Shown here: positions 28,790 through 37,802 of the stretch, piece by piece | Layout: each line of letters starts with the position of its first letter | Numbering within the stretch: position 1 is the stretch's first letter | Origin: an uncultured Rubripirellula sp. | Lineage (GTDB): Bacteria > Planctomycetota > Planctomycetia > Pirellulales > Pirellulaceae | DNA length: 64,000 nucleotides | NCBI GenBank assembly: GCA_938075415.1 | Contig: CALJHC010000004.1 | Coordinates: forward strand, 338,715-402,714 | Reading direction: 5' to 3' | The notes under the pieces: generated by a model | Database searches by the model: none | Seen by the model: only the letters and a program-made list of their open reading frames with translations | What the model was told of the DNA's origin: nothing | Position numbers and translations under genes: made by a program

Positions 28790-29830
28790 GCCCCTTGAGG
28801 CAGCTGCCAGAGCCTGAACTTTGCAATGGCAAATCAGCAAATCCTCAAGCCAGTGAACGCTTTGACAGCTGGCTGAAAATAGGGTTGCGGGTGTCGATCA
28901 CGATTGGCCAGACCACCTCGTCTGAGTGTCATCACAAATTCCGTTGAAGGTAACGATGATGAACTGATCTATCGCATCCCTATCTCGACATACAAGAAAG
29001 CGTTGTCCGACAACATGCGGGCAACGCTTTTTTTTTATTCTTGGTTCGACAAACAAAACCACAAACGACGAATCAATCCGTCTGCCCCGCCCTAGTCGAA
29101 TCCGATGATCTAGTAACTACTAAAACGGATCCAATCGTCACGCGATGCCCGTCTTTTAACCGTCAGTTCAAATAGCTCAAAACTTCATCCTCCTTCCTAC
29201 CCAACGACTCAAGCCGACCATCCATGCTTAGTGAGAAGGTGCTTGCTTTTGGACGAAGATCAAAACGAAACAAAGATTGCTCATGCCCACGGATATCGTT
29301 GTGAACTGATTTGTGTGAGCCAGTAACTCATCAAATTTAATTTTAGAAGAATCAGCTGACACTACTGATTCCAGTGACCGGTAAGACGCACAAGGTCCAA
29401 AGACGATCACTCTCAACTTCTTTGTGATGGAATCCCGATTGACGACTAGCTAGTGTCAGCTCTTTCGATTGAGTCCCTTTGTATCTAAAGCGAAAGAACT
29501 CCAAAGACGACTGAAATCCTGCGGCCTCTTTTTCAGGTGAACCCACATCCTAGTTTTCTTAATTCCGCGATATTGAACGAAACCCAATCGGTCTCGTGAC
29601 GTTGACTCTGAGGCGAATAAATTTGAAGCACAAAACCAACCAAAAACCCCCCTGCAGGGCAGTCCGAAGGGCGTTTTGTTCGCAATAAAATGTATTTAAA
29701 TATGGAATTCGCGCCTTTAGATTTGTGGTCAACCTAATGGTGTGTTGTAATTAAACCGACTGAAATAGCGTTGTTCTTTTCCTAGCTCGTGGACCTAGAT
29801 TCTTCGGGCTGAATTCTTTTTTTTATTTTT
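28790..29830. other. Long intergenic region ahead of pseudopilin 2
   Basis: About 1040 bases. The first quarter ends in a strong terminator at 28997-29036; the 200 bases between the lipoprotein stop and that terminator carry no convincing frame and could be a 3' UTR or a small RNA. The rest has short frames with no domains, and presumably the pseudopilin promoter near its end. Confidence 0.45.
28997..29036 (+). terminator. Rho-independent terminator after small lipoprotein 2
   Basis: An aaagcgttg...caacgcttt stem, extended by cc/gg, is followed by a long T run. It lies about 210 bases past the lipoprotein stop. Confidence 0.85.
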
Positions 29831-29835
29831 GGAGG
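29831..29835 (+). promoter_or_regulatory. Ribosome binding site GGAGG of pseudopilin 2
   Basis: GGAGG with a five-base spacer to ATG 29841. It selects that ATG over the upstream TTG at 29829, which overlaps the site. Confidence 0.85.
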
Positions 29836-29840
29836 TATTC

Positions 29841-31127
29841 ATGTCATCAGGACGCAGAACTTCCAGTGGTTTCACACTTGTTGAACTATTGGTCGTCATC
29901 GCCATCATTGGCATTCTTGTAGGCCTGCTTCTACCTGCGGTTCAGGCCGCTCGTGAGGCTGCCAGACGAATGAGTTGTAGCAATAATTTCAAGCAAATTG
30001 GCTTGGCGATGCACAACTATCACTCGGCATACAAGCAACTGCCCCGTCAGAACGGCGGCACCGGGCTTGGAATTCTTGACGGAAACAACTCTTGGTGGGA
30101 AGGTTCTTCAACCACCAACAACGAAGAGTTGAGTGCATTGGTCGGATTGACCCCTTTCATCGAACAACAAGCTCTTTGGGAAAAAATTTCCAACGGCGGT
30201 CGCGAGACGGCGACTTGGAACAATTCCAACGCCCTTCCCGGCGCAGCAGCTAGCCTTGGAGTTTGGCAGCCAATGGGTCCTAATCCACGACTCGACCGAA
30301 ACGGTGGTTGGGCGCGACGATTTGTTCCATGGGTAACCGAAATCCCAACCTATCGATGCCCCAGTGATCCGGGTACCGGTCTTCCCGGTGGCGGACGTAC
30401 CAACTACGCAGTCTGCCTGGGTGACTCTTGGACACAAGTCTGGGATCATGGTCCAAAGGAGCCCAACTTGCAGCCAGCGCCCAACAACTGGCGTCCTGAG
30501 TGGTTTGCAGCCTCGGACCGCGGAGTTTTTTCGCGGAAGCGTGACACCAAATTCCGCGACATTTTGGATGGTCTTGCAAACACCATTGCCGCTGGCGAAA
30601 TCGTTACCGACCTGGGTGACCGTGACAAGCGAAGTGCCTTGGCCGCAGTTGTTCAAAGCTGGGTTGTCGAAGCAAACCCAATGGTTTGTGTCGAGCGAGG
30701 ATTCATCAGCACGGAACAGCCGCAATTCTGGTGCCAGAACGGCGACACCAACTGCACACCTTCGAGTCGTTTGATGCAGGGTGAAGCAGGTCGTGGAATG
30801 AACTGGGCTTGGGGTGCAATGACCATGACCGGCATGCACACCATTCGTCCTCCGAACGCTGAAATGTGTGAAGCTCACTGGTACGACAACGTGGGCACCT
30901 GCCCACCGAGTAGCCGTCACCAAGGTGGATGTCACATTCTGATGGCCGATGGCGCCGTACAGTTCATCACCGATTCGGTTGAGGCTGGTGACCAAAAGGC
31001 ACCAGTTATCGGAGCCAACCTTGGTGGACCTCCACACCAGCAAGGCAAGAAAAGCCCCTACGGTCTTTGGGGTGCTCTTGGTAGCCGGGCTGCACGAGAA
31101 GTAATCGAAGAGCAGTTAAACCAGTAG
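29841..31127 (+). CDS. DUF1559 pseudopilin-like secreted protein 2
   Basis: 428 residues. The N-terminus reads [19 protein letters not shown], a type IV prepilin-like methylation and transmembrane segment, followed by the family signature ([25 protein letters not shown]). The C-terminal region contains [14 protein letters not shown] and ends in GLWGALGS...EQLNQ. It is close to pseudopilins 1 and 3 over the first 65 residues and at the C-terminus, while the middle part, with several Cys residues, differs. It is probably exported and membrane- or cell-wall-associated. It has a strong ribosome binding site and a clean terminator and stands alone on the transcript. Small lipoprotein 2 lies upstream. 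Confidence 0.93.
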   Translation: MSSGRRTSSGFTLVELLVVIAIIGILVGLLLPAVQAAREAARRMSCSNNFKQIGLAMHNYHSAYKQLPRQNGGTGLGILDGNNSWWEGSSTTNNEELSALVGLTPFIEQQALWEKISNGGRETATWNNSNALPGAAASLGVWQPMGPNPRLDRNGGWARRFVPWVTEIPTYRCPSDPGTGLPGGGRTNYAVCLGDSWTQVWDHGPKEPNLQPAPNNWRPEWFAASDRGVFSRKRDTKFRDILDGLANTIAAGEIVTDLGDRDKRSALAAVVQSWVVEANPMVCVERGFISTEQPQFWCQNGDTNCTPSSRLMQGEAGRGMNWAWGAMTMTGMHTIRPPNAEMCEAHWYDNVGTCPPSSRHQGGCHILMADGAVQFITDSVEAGDQKAPVIGANLGGPPHQQGKKSPYGLWGALGSRAAREVIEEQLNQ

Positions 31128-31156
31128 GTTAAAACTCTCTTCATTTGATTTTAAGG

Positions 31157-31188
31157 CCTCGCTCATCGTCTGATGGGCGAGGTTTTTT
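31157..31188 (+). terminator. Rho-independent terminator of pseudopilin 2
   Basis: Inverted repeat cctcgctcatc / gatgggcgagg with a short loop and a T run, starting 29 bases after the stop codon. Confidence 0.9.
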
Positions 31189-31932
31189 CATGGATTCATC
31201 GCGACTGACACCCACCGCCATGGCGTTAATCATCACTCAAAACTCCATTCCCTGACAATCACTGGCCTAATTGCCAACGGCTCGAAACCGACCCCAATTA
31301 AAGACACCGAAGCCATTTCGAGTGACGGAAGTCCCAAAATGTTAATTGGATGGTTTTACGGCAGTCAGTAAAACGGGTCATCACCTGACTGTTTTGACCC
31401 AGGTGGCGACGCCGGGTGGATCACTCAGCCTTAGGACCATCGGTTTTTGATTGAGACCTACGTTTCATTGAGACACGTTTATGGAGAGAGGACCCGATAT
31501 TAAAGAAAACGGGCGGCGACTAGCACCGCATTGACAAACACGGTCACGCCCTTTGGTGCATACTGAACAGGCTCACCCGCCTTCGAAATCGCTGCTCAAA
31601 ACACATCCAAGCCGGCCCCAAGAATGAAGTATCGCATCAAGGAACCCATGACTGGTTGTTTGCAGACTTGCATGCTTTAACTCTCGCCTGCGGTGATCCA
31701 TCTCAAAACCCGGTCCCATCGAGAAAACAGAAAAGCTTGTATGACAATATCCAGAATCTTGAGGCTTTGTTTTCCGAAGCAAAGTCCATCAAGCCAGTTA
31801 CACACTTTCTGATCGCCTCGTTGAGGCTTAACATACAAACGCAACTCACAACCAACAGAATGCTCTGCACATTCTTATTGAGTAGAAAAAAACCACACCA
31901 AAATAATAATGTGTGCCTCGCAGGAGAAAAGA
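31189..31932. other. Intergenic region ahead of heptaheme cytochrome 2
   Basis: About 740 bases. Frames here (for example 31656-32084) run into the real cytochrome gene in another frame and are chance. A possible stem (gggtca...tgaccc, about 31377-31402) is visible, but there is no assignable RNA family. Confidence 0.4.
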
Positions 31933-33123
31933 GTGAAACGATTCCTAGTCTCATTGACACTTGCTTGGATTATTTTTTCGGTACTGGTCAGCATCTGGCA
32001 AACAGAAATTGTTCCAACCCAGCAATCCGCCATAGCGCAGGAGCGTTCGCCAGGCATCTCCACCATGTCCAACTTAACCACTAAGGCAACGGCAAACGCT
32101 TCGACCGAATTGATTGAAACCAAGAACGGCGCTGCGACCTACGTCGGTCGCGACACGTGCAAAGAATGCCATGCCGAAAACCATGAACTGCACTCTCATC
32201 ATGGGCATCACAAGACCTTTGCAACAACCAATGACCCATCAATTGTTGCAATGTTTGACGGAAGGTCATACGACTCCGGTGAACCCTACGGAACCTTCAC
32301 CTATCACGCCGACGAGGAAGGCTTGTTCGCCCGGCTGCAGGAGAAATTTGGCGAGCGAAAATTTCGACTGCAATATGCCCTGGGATCCGCCGACGGAGCA
32401 GTGACTCTCCTCTCTCTGCTTCCAGATCCTGATGGGAAAACCTTTGCTATTGAACATCGGGTTTCCTGGTTCCGTGACGGAGATGAATTACGCCCGACCC
32501 CGCAAGAGGACAACCGCAACCCGCAAACACCTGCCGATTTCTTTGGCCTACGCCATCAGGGCAAGGTGATGGAGAAATGCATTGATTGTCACATCACACG
32601 AGGAACCATTAGTGAACAAACCGTTGTGGACCTGATCCCGGGGGTGAATTGCGAAAAATGTCATGGGCCCGGCAGTGAACATGTGCGACTTGCACGTTCA
32701 TCGAAGAATCCCCCGAAATACTCAGTAGGAAAATCAGATTGGGACACCGAGTCCGAAATACAGTTGTGCGGAAATTGCCACCGTCTGCCGGTGACCGTCT
32801 CCCGAAGTGAATTGCGAGAATATCCTGACGAACTGGCGAGGTTTCAGCCGGTCGGTCTACTTCGCAGCCAATGCTTCGTACAGTCCCAAGGCCAACTTCG
32901 CTGCACGACCTGCCACAACCCCCATCAAACCATTGCAGAGATTCCCGAATCCGAACACGTCAGTAACTGTGTTCAATGTCACCAAGAAACTAATGCACAA
33001 CATGTCAGTTGCCCAATCTCACCAAGTGAAAACTGCATTGAGTGCCACATGCCAGCTAGAGCATTACCCGGATTAAGCGTTAGCTTTCATGATCATTGGA
33101 TTCGAGTTCATCCCGAAAAGTAA
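31933..33123 (+). CDS. Heptaheme cytochrome c 2
   Basis: About 396 residues from a GTG at 31933, preferred because GGAG lies ten bases upstream and the protein then begins MKRFLVSLTLAW, a normal signal or anchor; ATG 31909 is the alternative. Seven CXXCH motifs: CKECH, CIDCH, CEKCHGPG, CGNCH, CTTCHNPH, CVQCH and CIECHMPA. The first heme is followed by a His-rich stretch (HSHHGHHKTF), and a C-terminal HDHWIRVH matches the terminal His motif of the other two heptaheme proteins. No TPR tail. The next gene (H, 33243) is a free-standing TPR lipoprotein, so cytochrome plus TPR appears here as two adjacent genes and in 791-2599 as one. Confidence 0.84.
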   Translation: MKRFLVSLTLAWIIFSVLVSIWQTEIVPTQQSAIAQERSPGISTMSNLTTKATANASTELIETKNGAATYVGRDTCKECHAENHELHSHHGHHKTFATTNDPSIVAMFDGRSYDSGEPYGTFTYHADEEGLFARLQEKFGERKFRLQYALGSADGAVTLLSLLPDPDGKTFAIEHRVSWFRDGDELRPTPQEDNRNPQTPADFFGLRHQGKVMEKCIDCHITRGTISEQTVVDLIPGVNCEKCHGPGSEHVRLARSSKNPPKYSVGKSDWDTESEIQLCGNCHRLPVTVSRSELREYPDELARFQPVGLLRSQCFVQSQGQLRCTTCHNPHQTIAEIPESEHVSNCVQCHQETNAQHVSCPISPSENCIECHMPARALPGLSVSFHDHWIRVHPEK

Positions 33124-33163
33124 CTCCGTCGAACGCTTTGCAAAAAATGATTTTGCTTCAGCC

Positions 33164-33225
33164 AAGCGAAGCTTCAAGAAACACAAGCGAAGCTTCATGA
33201 AACACAAGCGAAGCTTCATGGAAAC
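33164..33225. repeat. 21-bp tandem repeat, three copies
   Basis: Three adjacent units (33164-33184, 33185-33205, 33206-33225) of aagcgaagcttcatgaaacac with one or two changes, the last one base short. Each carries the palindrome gaagcttc. It lies in the 119-base gap between cytochrome 2 and gene H, ending about 20 bases before H. Confidence 0.88.
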
Positions 33226-33242
33226 AATCGTAGAGTGGTCAA

Positions 33243-34763
33243 ATGACAATGAACCAAACGCCTTTTTGTTCCCCCACCATTCAACGCCCCTTAATCCGGT
33301 TGAACCTATCATGGAGCTTGCTTGCAATGCTCTCCCTGACTTTGGGTTGTGACTCAAATCCGCCACAGCGTTCGCAACCCATACCTCAAGTTCGCTCGCC
33401 GAATCAAATAAAAACGGTCGAATCTGCCGACGGAACCGCTAAGCGACCCAGCAGCGAAAAAATTGATTCCGAACGCCTGGCCGGTGACTCCGATAAAGAA
33501 AACCAGCAAAACACTGGCTCTGTCGGTCTCAAATCCAATGAGACCGATACCAGCAGCGAATCGCCCAGTCAGCCTGCGTTCACTGACCTCGAGCAACTGC
33601 ATGAAGCTGTCATTGAAGCTTTGGATTTGGGTGAACTCGATGACGCATGGAAATTGGTTCGACAAGCCAAGCGACAGGATCCTACGGGGTTTGAGACGCG
33701 GTACCTGATGGCTAGAGTACTTGCCGATCGAAACCGATTCACAGAAGCGATCCAATTGCTCGACGATCTCGCAGAAACTGACCCGCAAATAGAACTGCCG
33801 GTTCTAGGGCAAACAGCAGAATGGCTTGTGCTCGATGGCAGATGGGACGAGGGAGAAAAACGATACCGAAAAATCATCTCAGCCATTGAAGATATCGGCA
33901 TGGTGCAGCGTCGCTTGGCCGAATTACTAATCCGCAAAGGAGAACGCACCGAAGCCTGTCGCTACTTCATGCAATTATGCGAAGCGGGTAACATCGAAGA
34001 GGCGGAATTGCGAACACTTTTGAATCACTCCCGTCCAGATGCAAATCCTGAACCGGCAGATGAACTGGAACCCATAGGAAAACTCGGCAACGCCCGATCG
34101 CTAGCTGGGAAAAGCGATTTCAATTCAGCGATCCAACTGATTAAGGAATCGCAACCCGACGACCCCGAAACCTTTTCGCTGTTGGGTCGCCTACTGGTAT
34201 CGATTGAGGACTTTGAAAACCTTGATGATTGGCTGCAAAAAACAGACACCCGTGGTGAGAAGTATCCGGACTACTGGTTCGCCAAAGGAGCTTTTTCACA
34301 ACACAAGGACCAGCACAAAGAAGCAATCCAAAATTTTTGCGAAGCATTACTGCTTGACCCCACTGATGCAGGCACCTACCGACAACTGGCGAAATCTCTC
34401 ACCGCAACTGATCAAGTCAATACCGCAAGTCAAGTGAATCAACGGGCGCAGGTAATTGAAGAGACGCAACGATTAGGACTGATGCTTGTCGATAGTTCGG
34501 TTCGCGAACCCAAAATCATGATCGCTCTTTGTGACTCGTTGGACTCGCTCAACCGCCCACTTGAATCGTTGGCCTGGCAGGCGATCGGAATGGTATACAA
34601 CCAGGCGACATCAGGGATGACCGGTCCTGAGCTCAAAAGTCAACTTCAGCAGATCAATCAAAGACGTGTTCGACTTATCGAATCCGGACGGGCCAATGCA
34701 TCGGCGGAATTCATACTCTGTGGCATTGCGAGACAGCGACCAAATGATACAGCGACCAAATGA
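33243..34763 (+). CDS. TPR-only lipoprotein H, a CRTAC1-like paralogue without the propeller
   Basis: 506 residues from ATG 33243 (a second ATG lies two codons later). The lipobox is LTLGC, followed by Asp. TPR-like helices from about 110 to 470 match the TPR half of subgroup I (LPVLGQTAEWL, IRKGERTEACRYFMQLC, DPTDAGTYRQLAKSL). The protein stops where the others pass into the first FG-GAP blade (IESGRANASAEFILCGI aligns with the E segment VESKDGFPSTLVRLCDM). No D-x-D-x-D-G motif follows in any frame before 35153, so the propeller and ASPIC domains are absent, not frameshifted. It may be a scaffold partner of cytochrome 2, 119 bases upstream, or a remnant. Confidence 0.82.
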   Translation: MTMNQTPFCSPTIQRPLIRLNLSWSLLAMLSLTLGCDSNPPQRSQPIPQVRSPNQIKTVESADGTAKRPSSEKIDSERLAGDSDKENQQNTGSVGLKSNETDTSSESPSQPAFTDLEQLHEAVIEALDLGELDDAWKLVRQAKRQDPTGFETRYLMARVLADRNRFTEAIQLLDDLAETDPQIELPVLGQTAEWLVLDGRWDEGEKRYRKIISAIEDIGMVQRRLAELLIRKGERTEACRYFMQLCEAGNIEEAELRTLLNHSRPDANPEPADELEPIGKLGNARSLAGKSDFNSAIQLIKESQPDDPETFSLLGRLLVSIEDFENLDDWLQKTDTRGEKYPDYWFAKGAFSQHKDQHKEAIQNFCEALLLDPTDAGTYRQLAKSLTATDQVNTASQVNQRAQVIEETQRLGLMLVDSSVREPKIMIALCDSLDSLNRPLESLAWQAIGMVYNQATSGMTGPELKSQLQQINQRRVRLIESGRANASAEFILCGIARQRPNDTATK

Positions 34764-35152
34764 TATTGATGTGAAATCAGAATCAGCCAACCCCTAAAAC
34801 TAATCAACGGACCGGTCTCGGAATTCGAGTGCTCTGCCTCCCAAAATTTCAGTTTAGCCGTTTTCAACCACCGCCCTCCATCATCGTGCAGGGACAATGG
34901 ATGATTCTGAAAAGATCGTTCTGGCAATGATCACAGCAATCATTGCTTTCGCATTAGAGGGAACGCTGATTGGAGCGATGGTTCAACAACGATTCAAGTG
35001 ACAAGGAATCCGTTATTGCGATTCCTGGATTGGAAAAAAACCTTCTTCAACCCACCATGACTTGGCAAGTTCAACGCGCTCACTGAATCGACTCGCCAAT
35101 CAGTTAAGATGAACGGCATCAAACTTTCGCACCATCGAAGATAGTGTAAAAA
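34764..35152. other. Intergenic region holding one very small open frame
   Basis: About 390 bases between lipoprotein H and the oxidoreductase. The only notable content is the 34-codon frame listed separately at 34897-35001. No propeller remnant is visible. Confidence 0.45.
34897..35001 (+). CDS. Candidate 34-residue single-pass membrane peptide
   Basis: The frame begins MDDSEKIVLAMITAIIAFAL and ends VQQRFK. It has an acidic N-terminus, a continuous hydrophobic segment at about residues 7-28, and a basic C-terminus. AGGGA lies just upstream of the ATG. This is the pattern of a small inner-membrane peptide. No homologue is recognised, and a chance frame cannot be excluded. Confidence 0.35.
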   Translation: MDDSEKIVLAMITAIIAFALEGTLIGAMVQQRFK

Positions 35153-36367
35153 ATGAAACCAATAGTCAACCGTCGCGATTGCCTTGCTCAATTATTCATC
35201 GGCAGCAGCATCTATTGTGGAACTTTCGCAAATTCAAATACTGCGGGCGGAACACCAACAACCAAGCCTGACACCACGATCCGGGTTGGAGTCATTGGTC
35301 ATACAGGTCGGGGTGATTTTGGACATGGCCTCGACAAGATGTGGCAAAGATTGCCAGAAACCAACGTGGTTGCCATCTCTGATTCGGCAGGGAGCCAGCT
35401 TGCCAAAAAACGAATGCCGCACGCGGAGGCATTCGGAGATTATGAAACGATGCTCAAAGTGGCGAAGCCAGAAGTAGTCGCGGTCGCACCTCGACACATA
35501 GACCAGCATCATCAAATGTGTCTTGCAGCAATTCACAGTGGAGCGAGGGCCATCTATGTCGAGAAACCTTTTTGCCAAACACCTCGACAGGCTGATGAAA
35601 TCGTTAACGCATGTGAACAAAATGGCGTGAAACTGGCCGTTGCGCACCGAAATCGGTATCACCCTGTTTTGGCAACCGTTAAAAAATTGATTGCCGCCGG
35701 TGAAATCGGCGAGCCACTCGAATTACGGGGCAGAGGCAAGGAAGATCAACGCGGAGGAGGACTGGACCTTTGGGTGCTTGGAAGCCACGTTTTGAATATC
35801 GGTTGTTACTTTGGTGGCTCTCCCATCGCATGCCAAGCGAGGCTCTATCAAGATGGTCGTGCCTGTGATGATGGAGAGATTCAGGAGGGTGCCGAAGGAG
35901 TTGGGCCACTCGCGGGTAATGAATTACATGCGAGGTATGACATGTCCTCCGGCCTGCCTCTCTTTTTCGATACCAAGCAGAACCGGGGAAGTCGCGCTGC
36001 GGGATTTGGACTGCAAATCATCGGTAACGAAGGAGTGATTGATTTACGAATGGACAAAGAGCCCCTTGCTCAAATCATGAAAGGTAATCCCTTTCAGCCA
36101 ATCGCAAATCCATCAACTTGGCAGCCAATCACGACCGCAGGAATTGGTCAACGTGAAACGATCGCCAATTTAGGCGCGAGCATCGCCTCACATCAGGTAG
36201 CCGGTAACGACCTGATTCAGTCGATGAAAAATCATCACCAACCAAAATGTGATGCAGTTGAAGGACGACAAAATATCGAAATGATCTGCGCCACCTTCGA
36301 ATCCCATCAGCATTCGGGAAAGGCAGTCACTTTTCCTCTGGATCGTCGCGACCACCCACTCTCTTAA
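35153..36367 (+). CDS. Gfo/Idh/MocA family oxidoreductase, exported
   Basis: 404 residues. The N-terminus has a twin-arginine-like signal (NRRDCLAQLFIGSS) ahead of the nucleotide-binding fold (IRVGVIGHTGRG). The catalytic-region motif EKP is present (YVEKPFCQTPRQADEI, about 135-150), followed by a C-terminal beta-sheet domain. The family oxidises or reduces sugars and related polyols with NAD(P). Exported members are abundant in planctomycetes, often with carbohydrate-degrading genes, so a sugar-derivative substrate is likely but not identifiable. It is surrounded by unrelated genes and appears monocistronic. No good ribosome binding site is visible. Confidence 0.88.
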   Translation: MKPIVNRRDCLAQLFIGSSIYCGTFANSNTAGGTPTTKPDTTIRVGVIGHTGRGDFGHGLDKMWQRLPETNVVAISDSAGSQLAKKRMPHAEAFGDYETMLKVAKPEVVAVAPRHIDQHHQMCLAAIHSGARAIYVEKPFCQTPRQADEIVNACEQNGVKLAVAHRNRYHPVLATVKKLIAAGEIGEPLELRGRGKEDQRGGGLDLWVLGSHVLNIGCYFGGSPIACQARLYQDGRACDDGEIQEGAEGVGPLAGNELHARYDMSSGLPLFFDTKQNRGSRAAGFGLQIIGNEGVIDLRMDKEPLAQIMKGNPFQPIANPSTWQPITTAGIGQRETIANLGASIASHQVAGNDLIQSMKNHHQPKCDAVEGRQNIEMICATFESHQHSGKAVTFPLDRRDHPLS

Positions 36368-36590
36368 GACACGGCATAAGTCAGAGGGATCAATGAATTG
36401 CTGACCGTTTCATCAGGCATCAGCCGAGCATCCATCCATCTGAAGAAGGGCTTGGCCAGCCCCAAGATGAGATCAACCCTTTCAGGACAATCTCCAAAAC
36501 GCTGAATCACGACCACCCATTAACTATCGAAACGCCACCACCTACGCGGCCAAAAATCACCTCCACAGCCTAAGATCCTCTTGATCCTCT

Positions 36591-37802
36591 TCATTGCCCG
36601 AAGATTGGCTCCAGCACCTCATGACAAATGATCGCGACATCGCGATGCCCAATCTCGGTTAGATGGATTCGATCTCCTCGAAATCGTTCAGGTAAACGAT
36701 CCTCCCAGTCCGCTGAGGACAACCAATTCGCAGCAACATCGGCCAAATACGCGATCTCATTGTCCTCGCATAACCTGCGAACAACTTCATTGTAATCTTG
36801 ATGAGTCATTGGGATCGCACTGACCTCTTGTTGCGTCATCCCATATATTTCACCAAAGAATTGGTAGGCCCAAGTGGGAAGCTGACCTTTGAGGAATGCT
36901 GATGGTGCTGTGATGCACAAGACGGGACATTCATTTTGTTCACACTCCAGAAAGATTGAACGCAAATTCTCTTGGTAATCATCCAGTGGAACCCTAACGG
37001 GTGCTCGTTCCAGAGAAACCGGAGGTGTCATCATTGCTCGCAGCGAGTAAAGCGACCACACGATTCTCGACATCCCCAGCCAGCTTTGTGCTTCTTCGCT
37101 TAGTTGCTGTCGCTGAAGCAATTGACGATCCGTTTGTCCGTTAAGTGATTTCCAGTGATCATTCCATCCAAAATAGACGAGGACGACATCAGGTTCCCAC
37201 TGCCAAAGATCCTGCAATCGGCGAGCGCCCTGTTCCGAGGTGTATCCAGGACAACTCGCGTTAACCACCTCAACGCTCTTCCCTGATGAAACTTCTAACT
37301 GTTTCGCTAGTTGATTCGGATAGAGATCCTTTCCGAGAAAACTGCAAGAATCGCCAATCACACCGATTCGAATAACCTTCTTGTCCTTCACTTTAGTGGT
37401 CGGTGATTTCAATCGGAGACCATCTGCACCGGTAAATGGCGTGTTCGCGATGGGTTTCCAGAACAGTCGAGAATCCGCCTCAAAGATCGGAAAATCACGA
37501 AATGGCTGACCTTCCTGTTCAATCCCATCTGAATCAAAAAGCGGAATCCCAGATTCGTAACCAAATCTCAAGACTCCCACCGATGGCGGATCTCCCAGAT
37601 GCGCGAACCTCAGAACCATCTCGATCCCCAGAAAAACCATCGTGACCGCGACGGCTGAGAAAACTAATTTTCTCCTCATCGTGAGCATCACCTCTGGTCC
37701 AACTATTTTTTCTGGTCTCACTGTGTTTTCTGGTCCCACTGTATTTTTTGGTCCCACTACCGAGGCCGACCGGCGCACCTGCTTTCTTTTCTTTCGAGAC
37801 AT
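36591..37802 (-). CDS. Membrane-anchored SGNH/GDSL hydrolase with hexapeptide-repeat N-terminus
   Basis: 403 residues. A basic N-terminus (MSRKKRKQVRR) is followed by about four copies of a V-G-P-x-N-T type hexapeptide (residues 16-38), then a transmembrane segment (about 44-64). The extracytoplasmic SGNH domain shows block I GVIGDSCSF (catalytic Ser), block III YFGWNDHW and block V DRIHLTEIGH (Asp and His). Such enzymes are esterases or acyl/acetyl hydrolases, and in planctomycetes often sit near polysaccharide genes. ATG at residue 39 or 42 would remove the repeat, but the repeat stays in frame with no stop. It has its own upstream region and is convergent with the oxidoreductase at 35153. 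Confidence 0.83.
   Translation of the reverse strand: MSRKKRKQVRRSASVVGPKNTVGPENTVRPEKIVGPEVMLTMRRKLVFSAVAVTMVFLGIEMVLRFAHLGDPPSVGVLRFGYESGIPLFDSDGIEQEGQPFRDFPIFEADSRLFWKPIANTPFTGADGLRLKSPTTKVKDKKVIRIGVIGDSCSFLGKDLYPNQLAKQLEVSSGKSVEVVNASCPGYTSEQGARRLQDLWQWEPDVVLVYFGWNDHWKSLNGQTDRQLLQRQQLSEEAQSWLGMSRIVWSLYSLRAMMTPPVSLERAPVRVPLDDYQENLRSIFLECEQNECPVLCITAPSAFLKGQLPTWAYQFFGEIYGMTQQEVSAIPMTHQDYNEVVRRLCEDNEIAYLADVAANWLSSADWEDRLPERFRGDRIHLTEIGHRDVAIICHEVLEPIFGQ
37689..37757 (-). repeat. 18-bp coding tandem repeat in the SGNH hydrolase
   Basis: Roughly four units of 18 bases, each built on tctggtcccactgt, encode V-G-P-[KE]-N-T-like hexapeptides in the cytoplasmic N-terminus. Copies vary mainly in the T run. 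Confidence 0.75.

Noticed and set aside
31656..32084. 142-codon frame upstream of cytochrome 2
   Set aside because: Its second half overlaps the heptaheme gene in another frame and it has no domain.
33089..33352. Frame with a KRSFMKH-type heptapeptide repeat
   Set aside because: It comes from the 21-bp DNA repeat and overlaps two real genes in other frames. The DNA repeat is real; the protein probably is not.
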